DNA of 64,000 nt from DATEDA01 sp963789885 (GCA_963789885.1 CAWBNB010000010.1:248001-312000); one strand, 5' to 3'. Counted from the stretch's first letter, positions 16,021-24,729 are shown. Translations and numbers: made by a program. Notes: a model not told the origin generated them from the sequence alone.

Positions 16021-16117
16021 TACCCCCTCCTTCCCGAGCGGGCGATCTTACCCCGCGCCGACTTGCCCCCGGCCGCGCCCGGCGCTATGTTCCGCGTTCC
16101 CGAGGGAGGAGAACGCC

Positions 16118-17422
16118 GTGCTGCAGGAGCGCATTCCCAACTTGAAGGCGCTGGTCGAGCCCGATCGCGTGCACCGGCTCTGCTACGCCGACCAGGACAT
16201 CTTCGATCTGGAGATCAAGCGGATCTTCGAGCGCTGCTGGATCTACGCCGGCCACGAGTCCCAGGTGAAGAAGCCGGGCGACTTCTGGGCCTTCCAGATC
16301 GGGCGGCAGCCGATGGTGATGGTCAAAGGTGACAAGGGTGCGATCCACGTCCTCTACAACCGCTGCCCGCACCGCGGCGTGCAGGTCTGCGGCGCGCGCC
16401 ACGGCAACGCCGGCGACGCTCTCACCTGCTCGTACCACTCCTGGCGCTTCCGCTACGACGGCACGAACGAGTCGGTGCCGCTGCCGCGCGGCTACGACGA
16501 CACCACGTTCGGGAACTACGACCGCAACATGAAGCGCGCGCCGCGGGTCGAGTCCTACCGCGGCTTCGTGTTCGCGAGCCTCGCCGAGGGCGGACCGTCC
16601 CTCCAGGAATGGCTGGGCCCGGCCAGGGTGGCGTTCGACGACATCTGCGACCGGTCGCCCGAAGGCGAGGTCGAAGTCGTGATGAACTGCTACCGCGTCA
16701 TCCAGCGCTCGAACTGGAAGTTCTTCATGGAGAACCAGCTCGACGCGGTGCATCCCTCGGTGACGCACGAGTCGACCGGACGCGCCGCCGCCGACGTCGA
16801 GTTCCAGATCCAGCGGCGCACCGGCGAGAAACCGCTCCACTACCACATGCTTTCGGCGTTCACGATCCCGTTCGAGAAGTGGGACACGCTCGAGACGATC
16901 GGCTATCCGTACGGGCACACGATCCTCGGCGGGTACATGGGCCTGCGGCCGCAGGACCCCGACACCGTCGCCTACGAGAAGATCCTCGCGAAGGCGTACG
17001 GCGAGCAGAAGAAGGAGGAGTTCCTCTCGCGGAACATCCATCACGTGCTCGTCTATCCCTGTCTCTCGGTCCAGTCGCCGCTGCAGCAGCTCCGCGCGAT
17101 CCGTCCGATCGCGCCCGACCGCACGCTGTCCGAGATCTGGCACTTCCGCCTGAAGGGCGCGCCGGAGGCGATCTACCGCCGCTCGCTCTGGTACTACAAC
17201 CTCGTCAACTCGCCGGCGACGATGGTGAACGCCGACGATCTCGAGAACTGGCAGAAGGGCCAGTGGGGCCTCGCCTCCGAGGGCGGCGACTGGGTGAGCT
17301 TCCACCGCGACTACGGGCGCGACAAGGTCGAAGGCGACGTGCTGCGCTCGTCGAACGGCTGCAGCGAGGTGCCGATGCGCAACCAGTTCCGCGCATGGCT
17401 CAAGTACCTGACGGCGGAGTGA
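16118..17422 (+). CDS. Aromatic ring-hydroxylating dioxygenase, alpha (Rieske) subunit
   Basis: 434-residue catalytic subunit from GTG 16118, chosen because a GGAGGAG ribosome site lies 7 bp before it. The Rieske [2Fe-2S] ligands are Cys83/His85 (NRCPHRG) and Cys104/His107 (CSYHSW). The mononuclear-iron site is in ENQLDAVHPSVTHEST: Asp209, His212 and His217. It inserts O2 into an aromatic ring to give a cis-dihydrodiol, using electrons from a ferredoxin/reductase not encoded in this window. The stop overlaps the ATG at 17422 by one base. The aromatic substrate cannot be named; neighbours hint at an aromatic carboxylate. Confidence 0.94.
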   Translation: MLQERIPNLKALVEPDRVHRLCYADQDIFDLEIKRIFERCWIYAGHESQVKKPGDFWAFQIGRQPMVMVKGDKGAIHVLYNRCPHRGVQVCGARHGNAGDALTCSYHSWRFRYDGTNESVPLPRGYDDTTFGNYDRNMKRAPRVESYRGFVFASLAEGGPSLQEWLGPARVAFDDICDRSPEGEVEVVMNCYRVIQRSNWKFFMENQLDAVHPSVTHESTGRAAADVEFQIQRRTGEKPLHYHMLSAFTIPFEKWDTLETIGYPYGHTILGGYMGLRPQDPDTVAYEKILAKAYGEQKKEEFLSRNIHHVLVYPCLSVQSPLQQLRAIRPIAPDRTLSEIWHFRLKGAPEAIYRRSLWYYNLVNSPATMVNADDLENWQKGQWGLASEGGDWVSFHRDYGRDKVEGDVLRSSNGCSEVPMRNQFRAWLKYLTAE

Positions 17423-17497
17423 TGGCCGTGGCGGCGAAGAAGACGAAGCAGCGCGCGACGGGCGGCGACGAAGCGGGCGACGGCGGCGAAGCCGGCC

Positions 17498-18013
17498 GTG
17501 CGGCGCGCTCCCGCCGCGCGGCAGGGCAACGGCGCCGACGTCCAGCGCGAGGTCGAGGCGCTCCTCTACCGCCAGTCCGAGGCGCTCGACAGCAGGGACT
17601 GGAAGGCGTTCATCGATCTCTTCACCGCGGACGGCATGTACTGGATGCCGCCCGCCCCGCACTACACGACCTGGGACGGCGCGCCGTCGATCTTCGCCGA
17701 GGACCGCGACATGATGACGGTGCGGATGAAGCGCGTGACGCACCCGCACGCCTGGTCGCAGCACCCCGACTGGGGCACGAACCACGTCGTCTCGAACGTC
17801 GTCGTCGAGAGGGTCGATCCGAAGTCGGGCGACGTGCACGTGCGCTCGCGCTTCCACATGGTCGAGCTGCGGCGCGACGAGCTCCGTCACTTCGCCGGCT
17901 CCTATCGCCACCACCTCAAGCGCACGAAGGACGGCTTGCGGATCAAGCTGCAGCGGGTCGACATGGTGAACGCGCAGGCGCCCTACGAATACGTGCTACA
18001 AGTGTGGGTATGA
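17498..18013 (+). CDS. Aromatic ring-hydroxylating dioxygenase, beta subunit
   Basis: 171-residue small subunit of the SnoaL/NTF2-like fold that packs with the Rieske alpha subunit. Family features are EVEALLYRQSEALDSRDWKAFIDLF, then DGMYWMPP and a C-terminal KLQRVDMVNA. It starts at GTG 17498 as drawn. However, an ATG at 17422 overlapping the alpha stop begins a Lys/Ala/Thr-rich sequence (MAVAAKKTKQRAT) that would continue naturally into this frame if one G near 17459-17462 were removed. The true N-terminus may therefore be longer and interrupted by an indel. The stop overlaps the next gene in ATGA. Confidence 0.88.
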   Translation: MRRAPAARQGNGADVQREVEALLYRQSEALDSRDWKAFIDLFTADGMYWMPPAPHYTTWDGAPSIFAEDRDMMTVRMKRVTHPHAWSQHPDWGTNHVVSNVVVERVDPKSGDVHVRSRFHMVELRRDELRHFAGSYRHHLKRTKDGLRIKLQRVDMVNAQAPYEYVLQVWV

Positions 18014-19035
18014 CACTCTTTCCGACCAGCATCGCCGGCAGCCTGCCGAAGCCCGGCTGGCTCGCCGAGACGCACAAGCTCTGGCCGCGCTGGAAGCTCG
18101 AAGGCACGGCGCTCGCCGAAGCGAAGCAGGACGCGACGCTCCTCTGGCTCAAGGCGCAGGAGGACGCCGGGATCGACATCGTCACCGACGGCGAGCAGTC
18201 GCGGCAGCATTTCGTGCACGGCTTCCTCGAGGCGATCGACGGCATCGACTTCGATCGCAAGGTGAAGCTCGGCATCCGCAACAACCGCTACGAGGCGCTG
18301 GTGCCGACGGTGGTCGGGCCCCTGCGTCCGAGGGCGCGGGTCCACGCGACCGAGGCGCGGCTCGCCCGCGCCCACACGAAGCGCGCGCTCAAGTTCACGC
18401 TGCCCGGCCCGATGACGATCGTCGACACGATCGCCGACAACCACTACGGCGACAAGGTGAAGATGGCGATGGCGTTCGCCGAATGCCTGAACCAGGAGGC
18501 GCGCGCGCTCGCCGCCGACGGCGTCGACGTGATCCAGTTCGACGAGCCGGCGTTCAACGTCTACATGGACGACGTCAGGCGGTGGGGCATCGACGCGCTG
18601 CATCGGGCGGCCGACGGGTTGAAGTGCAGGACCGCGGTGCACATCTGCTACGGCTACGGCATCAAGGCGAACCTCGACTGGAAGGAGACGCTCGGCGGCG
18701 AATGGCGGCAGTACGAGGAGATCTTCCCTGCGCTCGCGAAGAGCCGCATCGACCAGGTGTCGCTCGAGTGCGCGAATTCGAAGGTGCCGGCGAAGCTGAT
18801 GGCGCTCCTCCAGGGCAAGGACGTGCTCGTCGGCGCGATCGACGTCGCGCACGACGCGGTCGAGACGGTCGAGCAGGTCGCCGCGACGCTCGCGGAAGCG
18901 GCGAAATACGTGCCGAAGGAACGCATCGTCGCCTGCACGAACTGCGGCATGGCGCCGATGGACCGGGAGATCGCCCTGCGCAAGCTGGAAGCGCTCGCGG
19001 CCGGTGCGCGGCTCGCGCGCGAGCGGCTCGGCTGA
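18010..19035 (+). CDS. Cobalamin-independent methionine synthase-like (MetE C-terminal domain) methyltransferase
   Basis: 341-residue protein equivalent to the catalytic C-terminal barrel of MetE. The zinc ligands of MetE are all in place: His211 and Cys213 (AVHICYG), Glu253 (SLECANS) and Cys312 (CTNCGM). QFDEPAF near residue 176 matches the methionine-synthase substrate loop. The MetE N-terminal half is absent. Start ATG 18010 overlaps the beta-subunit stop. Stand-alone MetE-like proteins move methyl groups to thiols, from folate or other donors. Here, in a dioxygenase operon, it could handle a methyl group or a thiol intermediate of aromatic breakdown, which is inference. Confidence 0.88.
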   Translation: MTLFPTSIAGSLPKPGWLAETHKLWPRWKLEGTALAEAKQDATLLWLKAQEDAGIDIVTDGEQSRQHFVHGFLEAIDGIDFDRKVKLGIRNNRYEALVPTVVGPLRPRARVHATEARLARAHTKRALKFTLPGPMTIVDTIADNHYGDKVKMAMAFAECLNQEARALAADGVDVIQFDEPAFNVYMDDVRRWGIDALHRAADGLKCRTAVHICYGYGIKANLDWKETLGGEWRQYEEIFPALAKSRIDQVSLECANSKVPAKLMALLQGKDVLVGAIDVAHDAVETVEQVAATLAEAAKYVPKERIVACTNCGMAPMDREIALRKLEALAAGARLARERLG

Positions 19036-19042
19036 CCCGCCG

Positions 19043-19798
19043 ATGAGCGGCGACGCACCCGGGGAGACGCTCGACGACCTCGTCGTCGCGAACCACATCC
19101 TCTACGCGGAAGGCGTCGTCGACGGCTTCGGCCACGTCAGTACGCGCCACCCGGAACGGCCGGACCGCTTTCTCCTCGCGCGCAGCATGGCGCCGGCGCT
19201 CGTCGCCGCCGGCGACATCATGGAATTCGATCTGGACGGCAACGCGACTCGGCGGCGACGCGCGAACGCCATACGTCGAGCGCTTCATCCACGGCGCGAT
19301 CTACAAGAGCCCGGCGCGACGTGACCGCGGTGGTCGCACAGCCACAGCCCGAGCGTCATCCCGTTCGGCGTGACCGGCGGGACGCTGCGGCCGATCTATC
19401 ACATGAGCGGCTTCCTCGGCGCCGGTGCGCCGATCTTCGAGATCCGCGACGCCGGCGGGATGACCGACATGCTGATCCGCGACAACGCGCTCGGCGACGC
19501 GCTCGCGCAGACGCTGGGGCCGCGGGCGGTGGCGCTGATGCGCGGCCACGGCTCGGTCGCGGTCGGCAGCTCGATACAGCAGGTCGTGTACCGAGCGATC
19601 TACACCGAGATGAACGCGCGCCTGCAGATGGAGGCGATGCGGCTCGGCACGGTCAACTTCCTCGAGCCGGAGGAGGCGCGGCTCGCCGCGGTGATGAACG
19701 ATTCGGTGCTCCGCCGCCCGTGGGAGCTGTGGAAGCGGAAGGTCATCCTCGCCCGGGAGCGCGAGCGCGGGCCTGCCAACTCGCGCTCGCGCAAGTGA
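19043..19798 (+). pseudogene. Class II aldolase/adducin family protein, interrupted by frameshifts
   Basis: Codes for a class II aldolase-type protein (about 250 residues), a zinc enzyme family that includes sugar-phosphate aldolases and aromatic-acid decarboxylases. ATG 19043 opens MSGDAPGETLDDLVVANHIL and FGHVSTRHPERPDRFLLAR. After DLDGNA the frame shifts near 19250, the expected PYVERFIHGAIYK then appears in a second frame, the next segment RDVTAVV in a third (shift near 19313), and HSHSPSVIPFGVTGGT in the frame that continues to the stop (shift near 19336). The C-terminal zinc region ALMRGHGSVAVG is intact. Three single-base indels in 90 bp: either assembly error or a decaying gene. Confidence 0.85.
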
Positions 19799-20760
19799 TC
19801 GGCCGGCGCGCATTGCTCGCGGCGGCGCTCGCCGTCTGGGCCGGCAGCACGCTCGCCCAGCCCTATCCGTCGAAGCCGATCCGGCTGATCGTGCCGTTCA
19901 CGCCCGGCGGCTCGACCGACATCCTCGGCCGCGCGATCGGCCAGAAGCTCGCCGAGGCGCTCGCGCAGCAGGTCGTCATCGAGAACCGGCCCGGCGCGGG
20001 CGGTTCGATCGGGGCGGAGGCGGCCGCGCGCGCGGCGCCCGACGGCTACACGCTGCTGATGGGGCACATCGGCACGCTCGCGGTGAACCCGAGCCTCTAC
20101 CCGAAGCTCGGCTACGACCCGCTGAAGAGCTTCGTGCCGGTCGCGTGGGTGGCGCGCGTGACCAACGTGCTGGTCGTGAATCCCGCGGTGCCGGCGCATA
20201 CCGTGCAGGAGCTCGTCAAGCTCGCACGCGACCAACCCGGGCGCCTCCGCTACGCCTCGGGCGGCAACGGCAGCGCCGCGCACCTCACGACCGAGTACTT
20301 CAAGCTCCAGACGCAGACCGACATCGTCCACGTGCCGTACAAGGGCACCGCGCCCGCGGTCACCGACCTGCTCGGCGGGCAGGTCGAGGTGATGATGAGC
20401 GGCGCGCCGGCGCTGATGCCGCACGTGCGGGCCGGCAAGCTCCGCGCGCTGGGCGTGTCGAACGCGCAGCGCGTCGAGAGCCTGCCCGACCTGCCGACGA
20501 TCGCGGAGGCCGGCGTCCCCGGATTCGAGGCGATCCAGTGGTACGGCGTCGTCGCCCCGGCGGGAACGCCCGAAGCGGTGATCGCACGGCTCAACGCCGA
20601 GATCAACCGCGCGCTAGCGACGCCGGAACTGAAAGCCCGGCTGGTGGCCGAGGGCGCGGAAGCGGCGCCGACGACGCCGCAGGCGTTCGGCGCGTTCATC
20701 GCCGCCGAGATCGAGCGCTGGCGGCCGGTGATCCAGAAGGCCGGCCTGAAAGCGGAGTGA
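19795..20760 (+). CDS. TTT-family (Bug) periplasmic substrate-binding protein
   Basis: 321-residue receptor of the tripartite tricarboxylate transporter family. Signal peptide IGRRALLAAALAVWAGSTLAQ is followed by the family start YPSKPIRLIVPFTPGGSTDILGR. Further signatures are VVIENRPGAGGSIGAEA, APDGYTLLM and VPYKGTAPAVTDLLGGQVEVM. The GTG start at 19795 overlaps the aldolase stop (GTGA). No TctA or TctB membrane genes are nearby, which is common for these expanded receptors in Burkholderiales. Likely ligand: an aromatic or aliphatic carboxylate used by the preceding operon. Confidence 0.93.
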   Translation: MIGRRALLAAALAVWAGSTLAQPYPSKPIRLIVPFTPGGSTDILGRAIGQKLAEALAQQVVIENRPGAGGSIGAEAAARAAPDGYTLLMGHIGTLAVNPSLYPKLGYDPLKSFVPVAWVARVTNVLVVNPAVPAHTVQELVKLARDQPGRLRYASGGNGSAAHLTTEYFKLQTQTDIVHVPYKGTAPAVTDLLGGQVEVMMSGAPALMPHVRAGKLRALGVSNAQRVESLPDLPTIAEAGVPGFEAIQWYGVVAPAGTPEAVIARLNAEINRALATPELKARLVAEGAEAAPTTPQAFGAFIAAEIERWRPVIQKAGLKAE

Positions 20761-20767
20761 GCCGCCG

Positions 20768-21612
20768 TCAGAGGCCGGCGAGATTGACGGCGGCGATTCC
20801 GGCGGCCCAGGCGACGAGCGCCGCGCCGAGCGGCGCGCTCAGGCGCCGGCCGCCCGGAAGATTCTTTTCCGCCGCCATGACCGCGGCGAGCGCGAGCATC
20901 CAGCCGAGGCTGCCGCTGCCGACGACGAACATCAGCAGCATCAGCGCCCAGCAGCAGCCGACGCAGAACGCGCCGTGATCGAGCCCGATGCGCAGCGCCT
21001 CGCGCGACGGCGCAACGCCCCGCCAGCGTTCTGCGACGAAGCCGAACGGGGTGCGGCATTTGTCGAGGCAACGGTACTTGAGCGAGCTGAACTGGAAGAG
21101 GCCCGCCGCGCCGACGAGTGCCACGCCGATCACCCAGCCGTGGGCGACGAGCCACGGCGCATCGCGTCGCCGCCGCGTGCACGCCAAGGTCGAGGACGTG
21201 GGCGACGAGGCCGAAGGCGAGCCAGACGACCAGGTAGCCGGCGACGACGAGCGCGAGGAGACGCTTCGCATCGGCGCGTCCCGCGGTGATGCGGCGGAAG
21301 ATCTCGAGCAGCGGGAGCGTCGTCGGCAGCATCATCGCCGCGATCATGACGACCCAGCCGGTCGCGTACAGGAGCGCAGGCACCAGGATGTCGCCCGCCG
21401 GAACGACACGGCACAGCGCCGCGGCGAAGCCGACGTCGGTCCATCGGCCATGATCGAGATAGCGCCCGTACGGACTGCCCGACCACAACCACAGCACCGC
21501 CCAGGCCGAGAGCTAGGAGCGCGCCCATCAGGACGATGAACGCGACGCGATGTTCGCCGGGCACACTTCGCCCGGCGATGCGGCCGACCGCCTGAACCTC
21601 GTGCGTCGTCAT
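20768..21612 (-). pseudogene. DUF2182 membrane protein, two apparent frameshifts
   Basis: DUF2182 (predicted metal-binding integral membrane protein, about 270 residues) spread over three frames. The N-terminus runs MTTHEVQAVGRIAGRS to VLMGALLA; near 21513 the frame changes and LSAWAVLWLWSGSPYGRYLDHG through AAMMLPTTLPLLEIFRRIT continues; near 21165-21175 it changes again and PWLVAHGWVIGVALVGAAGLFQFS, LKYRCLDKCRTPFGF and GAFCVGCCWALMLLMF complete the protein. The Cys-rich LDKCRTP and CVGCCWALM motifs are intact. The family is normally paired with DUF1326, whose gene lies just upstream here. Each shift is one base. Confidence 0.85.
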
Positions 21613-21615
21613 GGG

Positions 21616-21650
21616 GTCACCGGCGCGCGCGGCGCGCGCGCCGGGATGAC
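21616..21650. repeat. GC-rich hairpin between DUF1326 and DUF2182 genes
   Basis: Perfect 11-bp arms CCGGCGCGCGC (21620-21630) and GCGCGCGCCGG (21634-21644) with a 3-base loop, extended by GTCA/TGAC across a 2-base bulge. It lies in the 39-bp gap between the two genes. No T-run follows in either direction, so RNA processing or differential expression is more likely than termination. Confidence 0.4.
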
Positions 21651-21651
21651 G

Positions 21652-22254
21652 TCAACCGTCGAAGACGAACACGCTCTGCAGCGCGTTGTGACCCTTCAGG
21701 TCGACGTCGATGCCGAGCTTCGCGTTCTTGGAGCGGTAGGTCGACGCCTTGCCGACGAAGACGGGCGCGCCCGGGACCGTCGAGAAGACCGTGTCCATGA
21801 GCGTCGTGGCTTTCCCGCTCGCTCCCTTATAGGGCTCGAGTTCAGCGTAGCCCGCGGTGCCGACCTTGAGCGTGCCCTTGCCGCCTTGCACATCGAAGGT
21901 GATGGGCACGCGCTCGACCGAGACCACTTCGCCGATGAGCTTCACCAGGTCGCCCACCGGCCCGCCGAGCTTCCCGGTGTAGACCTTGAGGATCGCTTCC
22001 TCCTGCTGCTTCGTCGCGTTGTCGCTGACGTAGACCGCAGCCTTCCAGTTGCCCTGCAGGATGTTGCCCGGAACATGGGCGATCACTGCGATCGTGGTCC
22101 CGGCCACGTCTACGCCGTCGATCTTGCCCTTTTCGAAGCGCCACCCGATGATCGTGTCGCAGGTGCCGTTGTCCGGATCCTCGCCGATCCAGCACGGGCA
22201 GAGAACGCGGCAGTTGCAGACTTCAAGCAGTCGTCCTTCGAGGTGATAACCCAT
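21652..22254 (-). CDS. DUF1326 domain-containing protein
   Basis: 200-residue cytosolic-looking protein matching DUF1326: N-terminal LEGRLLEVCNCRVLCPCWIGEDPDNGTCDTI with a dense Cys cluster (CNC, CPC, then C), central IAHVPGNILQGNWKAAVYVS, and C-terminal STYRSKNAKLGIDVDLKGHNA. Function is unknown; the Cys cluster suggests metal or redox chemistry. DUF1326 and DUF2182 genes occur as neighbours in many proteobacteria, and the same pair is seen here. Start ATG 22254 is preceded by GAGGTAC. Confidence 0.88.
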   Translation of the reverse strand: MGYHLEGRLLEVCNCRVLCPCWIGEDPDNGTCDTIIGWRFEKGKIDGVDVAGTTIAVIAHVPGNILQGNWKAAVYVSDNATKQQEEAILKVYTGKLGGPVGDLVKLIGEVVSVERVPITFDVQGGKGTLKVGTAGYAELEPYKGASGKATTLMDTVFSTVPGAPVFVGKASTYRSKNAKLGIDVDLKGHNALQSVFVFDG

Positions 22255-22466
22255 TCGTACCTCCTCAGTTCGCCGGGGGTCCTTGTTCGCTTGCCTCCTG
22301 GAATTCCTGTGCTCCCACCTGCCGGGCCCATGCTACGCCCCTCCCGGCCGAGCGTCCATCGGCCCGAGGGGCGTAGCGTGTGGCGGCCCCCGCCGAAGCC
22401 CCCCGCGTTGTGTGGCGGCAGGCCAGCCACTAACATCCCCGCGCACCGTTCGAAGGAGGAGGCGCC

Positions 22467-23643
22467 GTGACGATGAAGATCCCGCAAGAAACCACCCTGC
22501 CGGCCGATGCCGCTCGCGCGACGCTCGCCGGCCGGGTCTGGCGACCCGATGTCGCGGGGCCGGCCGTGGTCGCCGTCCGTCCGGACGGCGTCTACGACGT
22601 GACCGCCGCGGCGCCGACGATCCGCGACCTGTGCGAGGCGGAGCACCCGGCCACGACCTTGCGCGGCGCCGCCGGCGAGCGGATCGGCAGCCTCGAGGAA
22701 ATCCTCGCCAATACCCCGGCCGACGCGCGTGATCCCAGGCGACCGTGGCTCCTCGCGCCGATCGACCTGCAGGCGATCAAGGCCGCCGGCGTGACCTTCG
22801 TGGCGTCGCTGCTCGAACGGCTGATCGAGGAGCAGGCCCGCGGCCAGCCGGAGCGCGCCGCTGCGATTCGCGAGGAAATGCGCGCGACGATCGGCACCGA
22901 CCTCCAGGCGCTCAAGCCCGGCTCCCCCAAAGCGATGGCGCTAAAGAAACTGCTGGTCGAGAAGGGGATGTGGTCGCAATACCTCGAGGTCGGGATCGGC
23001 CCGGACGCCGAGATCTTCACCAAGGCGCAGCCGATGTCGGCGGTCGGCCACGGCATGGATGCGGGCCTTCATCCGGATTCGACCTGGAACAATCCGGAGC
23101 CGGAGGTGGTGCTCGTCGTCTCGTCGCGCGGCGCGATCGTGGGCGCGACGCTCGGCAACGACGTGAACCTGCGCGACGTCGAAGGGCGCTCGGCGCTGCT
23201 GCTCGGCCGGGCGAAGGACAACAACGCGTCCTGCGCCGTCGGCCCGTTCGTCAGGCTGCTCGACGAAGGGTTCACGCTCGACACCGTGCGCGGGATCACG
23301 GTGAAGCTCGAGGTGACCGGCCCCGACGGATTCAAGCTGAGCGGGAGCTCGTCGATCGCGCGCATCAGCCGCGATCCGGCCGACCTCGTCGCGCAGATGA
23401 TCGGCGCGAACCACCAGTATCCGGACGGCGCGGTGCTTTTCGTCGGCACGATGTTCGCGCCGGTCGAGGACCGCGACGCGCCGGGCCAGGGGTTCACGCA
23501 CAAGATGGGCGACGTCGTGACGATCTCCGCGCCCGAGCTGGGCGCGCTCACCAACCGGATGGTCCGCGTCGTGCGACGCCGCGCCGTGGGACTTCGGCGC
23601 CGGCCACCTGATGCGCAACCTCGCGCGCCGCGGCGTGCTCTAG
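22467..23643 (+). pseudogene. Fumarylacetoacetate hydrolase (FAH) family protein, frameshift near the 3' end
   Basis: About 390 residues of the FAH superfamily, metal-dependent enzymes that cleave C-C bonds or decarboxylate or hydrate 2-oxo acids from aromatic degradation. GTG 22467 (or ATG 22473) follows AGGAGGAGG. Visible are PEPEVVLVVSSRGAIVGATLGNDVNLRDVEGR, with the metal-binding Glu pair, and KDNNASCAVGPFV. Near 23560-23575 the frame shifts by one base: GALTNRMVRV is followed in the next frame by CDAAPWDFGAGHLMRNLARRG and a TAG at 23641. Only the last 28 or so residues are affected. Convergent with ligJ, 10 bp away. Confidence 0.85.
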
Positions 23644-23653
23644 CGGCTGTGCC

Positions 23654-24661
23654 CTACTGCTTGAAGCGAGGGAACACCCGCCGCACGTTCCCCTCGAAGA
23701 TCTTCTTCTTGTCCGCCGCGTTCACCCAGTCGATCGCGTCGATGTAGCGCTTGGTGTCGTCGTAGTAGTGGCCGGTTTCGGGATCGATGCCCCGCACCGC
23801 GCCGACCATTTCGGAGGCGAACAGGATATTCTCGACCGGGATCACCTTGAGCAGCAGGTCGATCCCCGGCTGGTGATAGACGCAGGTGTCGAAGAAGACG
23901 TTGTTCAGCAGCAGCTCCTTCAGCGGCGGCCGCTTCATGTCCTGCGCGAGCCCGCGGTAGCGCCCCCAGTGGTAGGGCACCGCCCCGCCGCCGTGCGGGA
24001 TGATGAGCTTCAGCGTCGGGAAATCCTTGAAGAGATCGGACGTCAGGAACTGCATGAACGCCGTCGTGTCGCCGTTGATGTAGTGGGCGCCGGTGGCGTG
24101 GAAGTTCGGGTTGCAGGATGAGCTGACGTGGATCATCGCGGGCACGTCGAGCTCGACCATCTTCTCGTACAGCGGATACCACCACTTGTCGGTCAGCGGC
24201 GGGTCCTTCCAGTAGCCGCCGGACGGATCGGGATTCAGGTTGCAGCCGATGAAGCCGAGCTCCTTCACGCACCGCTCGAGCTCCGCGACGCAGTTCGCGG
24301 GCGCGACCCCGGGCGACTGCGGCAGCTGGCACACGCCGACGAAATTCTTCGGGTAGAGCGACACGCAGCGATGGATCATGTCGTTGCAGAGCTCCGACCA
24401 CGCGCGGCTCGTCGCGGCGTCGCCGACGTGGTGCGCCATCCCCGCCGCCCGCGGCGAGAAGATCGTGAGATCGGTGCCGCGCTCGCGCTGCAGCTTGAGC
24501 TGCGCGCCCTCGAGGCTCGCGCGCACCTGGTCGTCGCTGATCTTGAGCGCGCTCTTCGCCGGGCCAGAGCCGCGGCTCTCGAACGCCGCGATCTGCGCCT
24601 TGCGCCAGGCCTCGAACTCGCTCGGCGCGGTGGTGTAGTGGCCGTGGCAATCGATGATCAT
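23654..24661 (-). CDS. ligJ: 4-oxalomesaconate hydratase (LigJ family)
   Basis: 335-residue amidohydrolase-superfamily hydratase. I recognise LigJ of the protocatechuate 4,5-cleavage and syringate pathways, which hydrates 4-oxalomesaconate to 4-carboxy-4-hydroxy-2-oxoadipate. Signatures: IIDCHGHYTTAPSEF at the start (HxH metal ligands), GFIGCNLNPDPSGG, AMIHVSSSCNP, IIPHGGGAVPYHWGR and FASEMVGAVRGIDPETGHYYDDTKRY. ATG 24661 is preferred; GTG 24667 is in frame. It lies 68 bp downstream of a LysR gene on the same strand, which may control it. The other pathway genes (ligAB, ligC, ligI, ligK) are not in the window. Confidence 0.88.
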   Translation of the reverse strand: MIIDCHGHYTTAPSEFEAWRKAQIAAFESRGSGPAKSALKISDDQVRASLEGAQLKLQRERGTDLTIFSPRAAGMAHHVGDAATSRAWSELCNDMIHRCVSLYPKNFVGVCQLPQSPGVAPANCVAELERCVKELGFIGCNLNPDPSGGYWKDPPLTDKWWYPLYEKMVELDVPAMIHVSSSCNPNFHATGAHYINGDTTAFMQFLTSDLFKDFPTLKLIIPHGGGAVPYHWGRYRGLAQDMKRPPLKELLLNNVFFDTCVYHQPGIDLLLKVIPVENILFASEMVGAVRGIDPETGHYYDDTKRYIDAIDWVNAADKKKIFEGNVRRVFPRFKQ

Positions 24662-24729
24662 GTGCACCTCGCCTCACCCGTTCTCGGACCGGCGCCATTC
24701 TATTCCGGGCGGACGCGGGCGACGCGGCT

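Noticed and set aside
16085..17914. 609-codon minus-strand frame opposite the dioxygenase genes
   Set aside because: Antisense artefact of GC-rich coding sequence with no motif.
19240..19340. Programmed ribosomal frameshifting in the class II aldolase
   Set aside because: Three shifts, no slippery heptamer or pseudoknot seen; indel error or decay is simpler.
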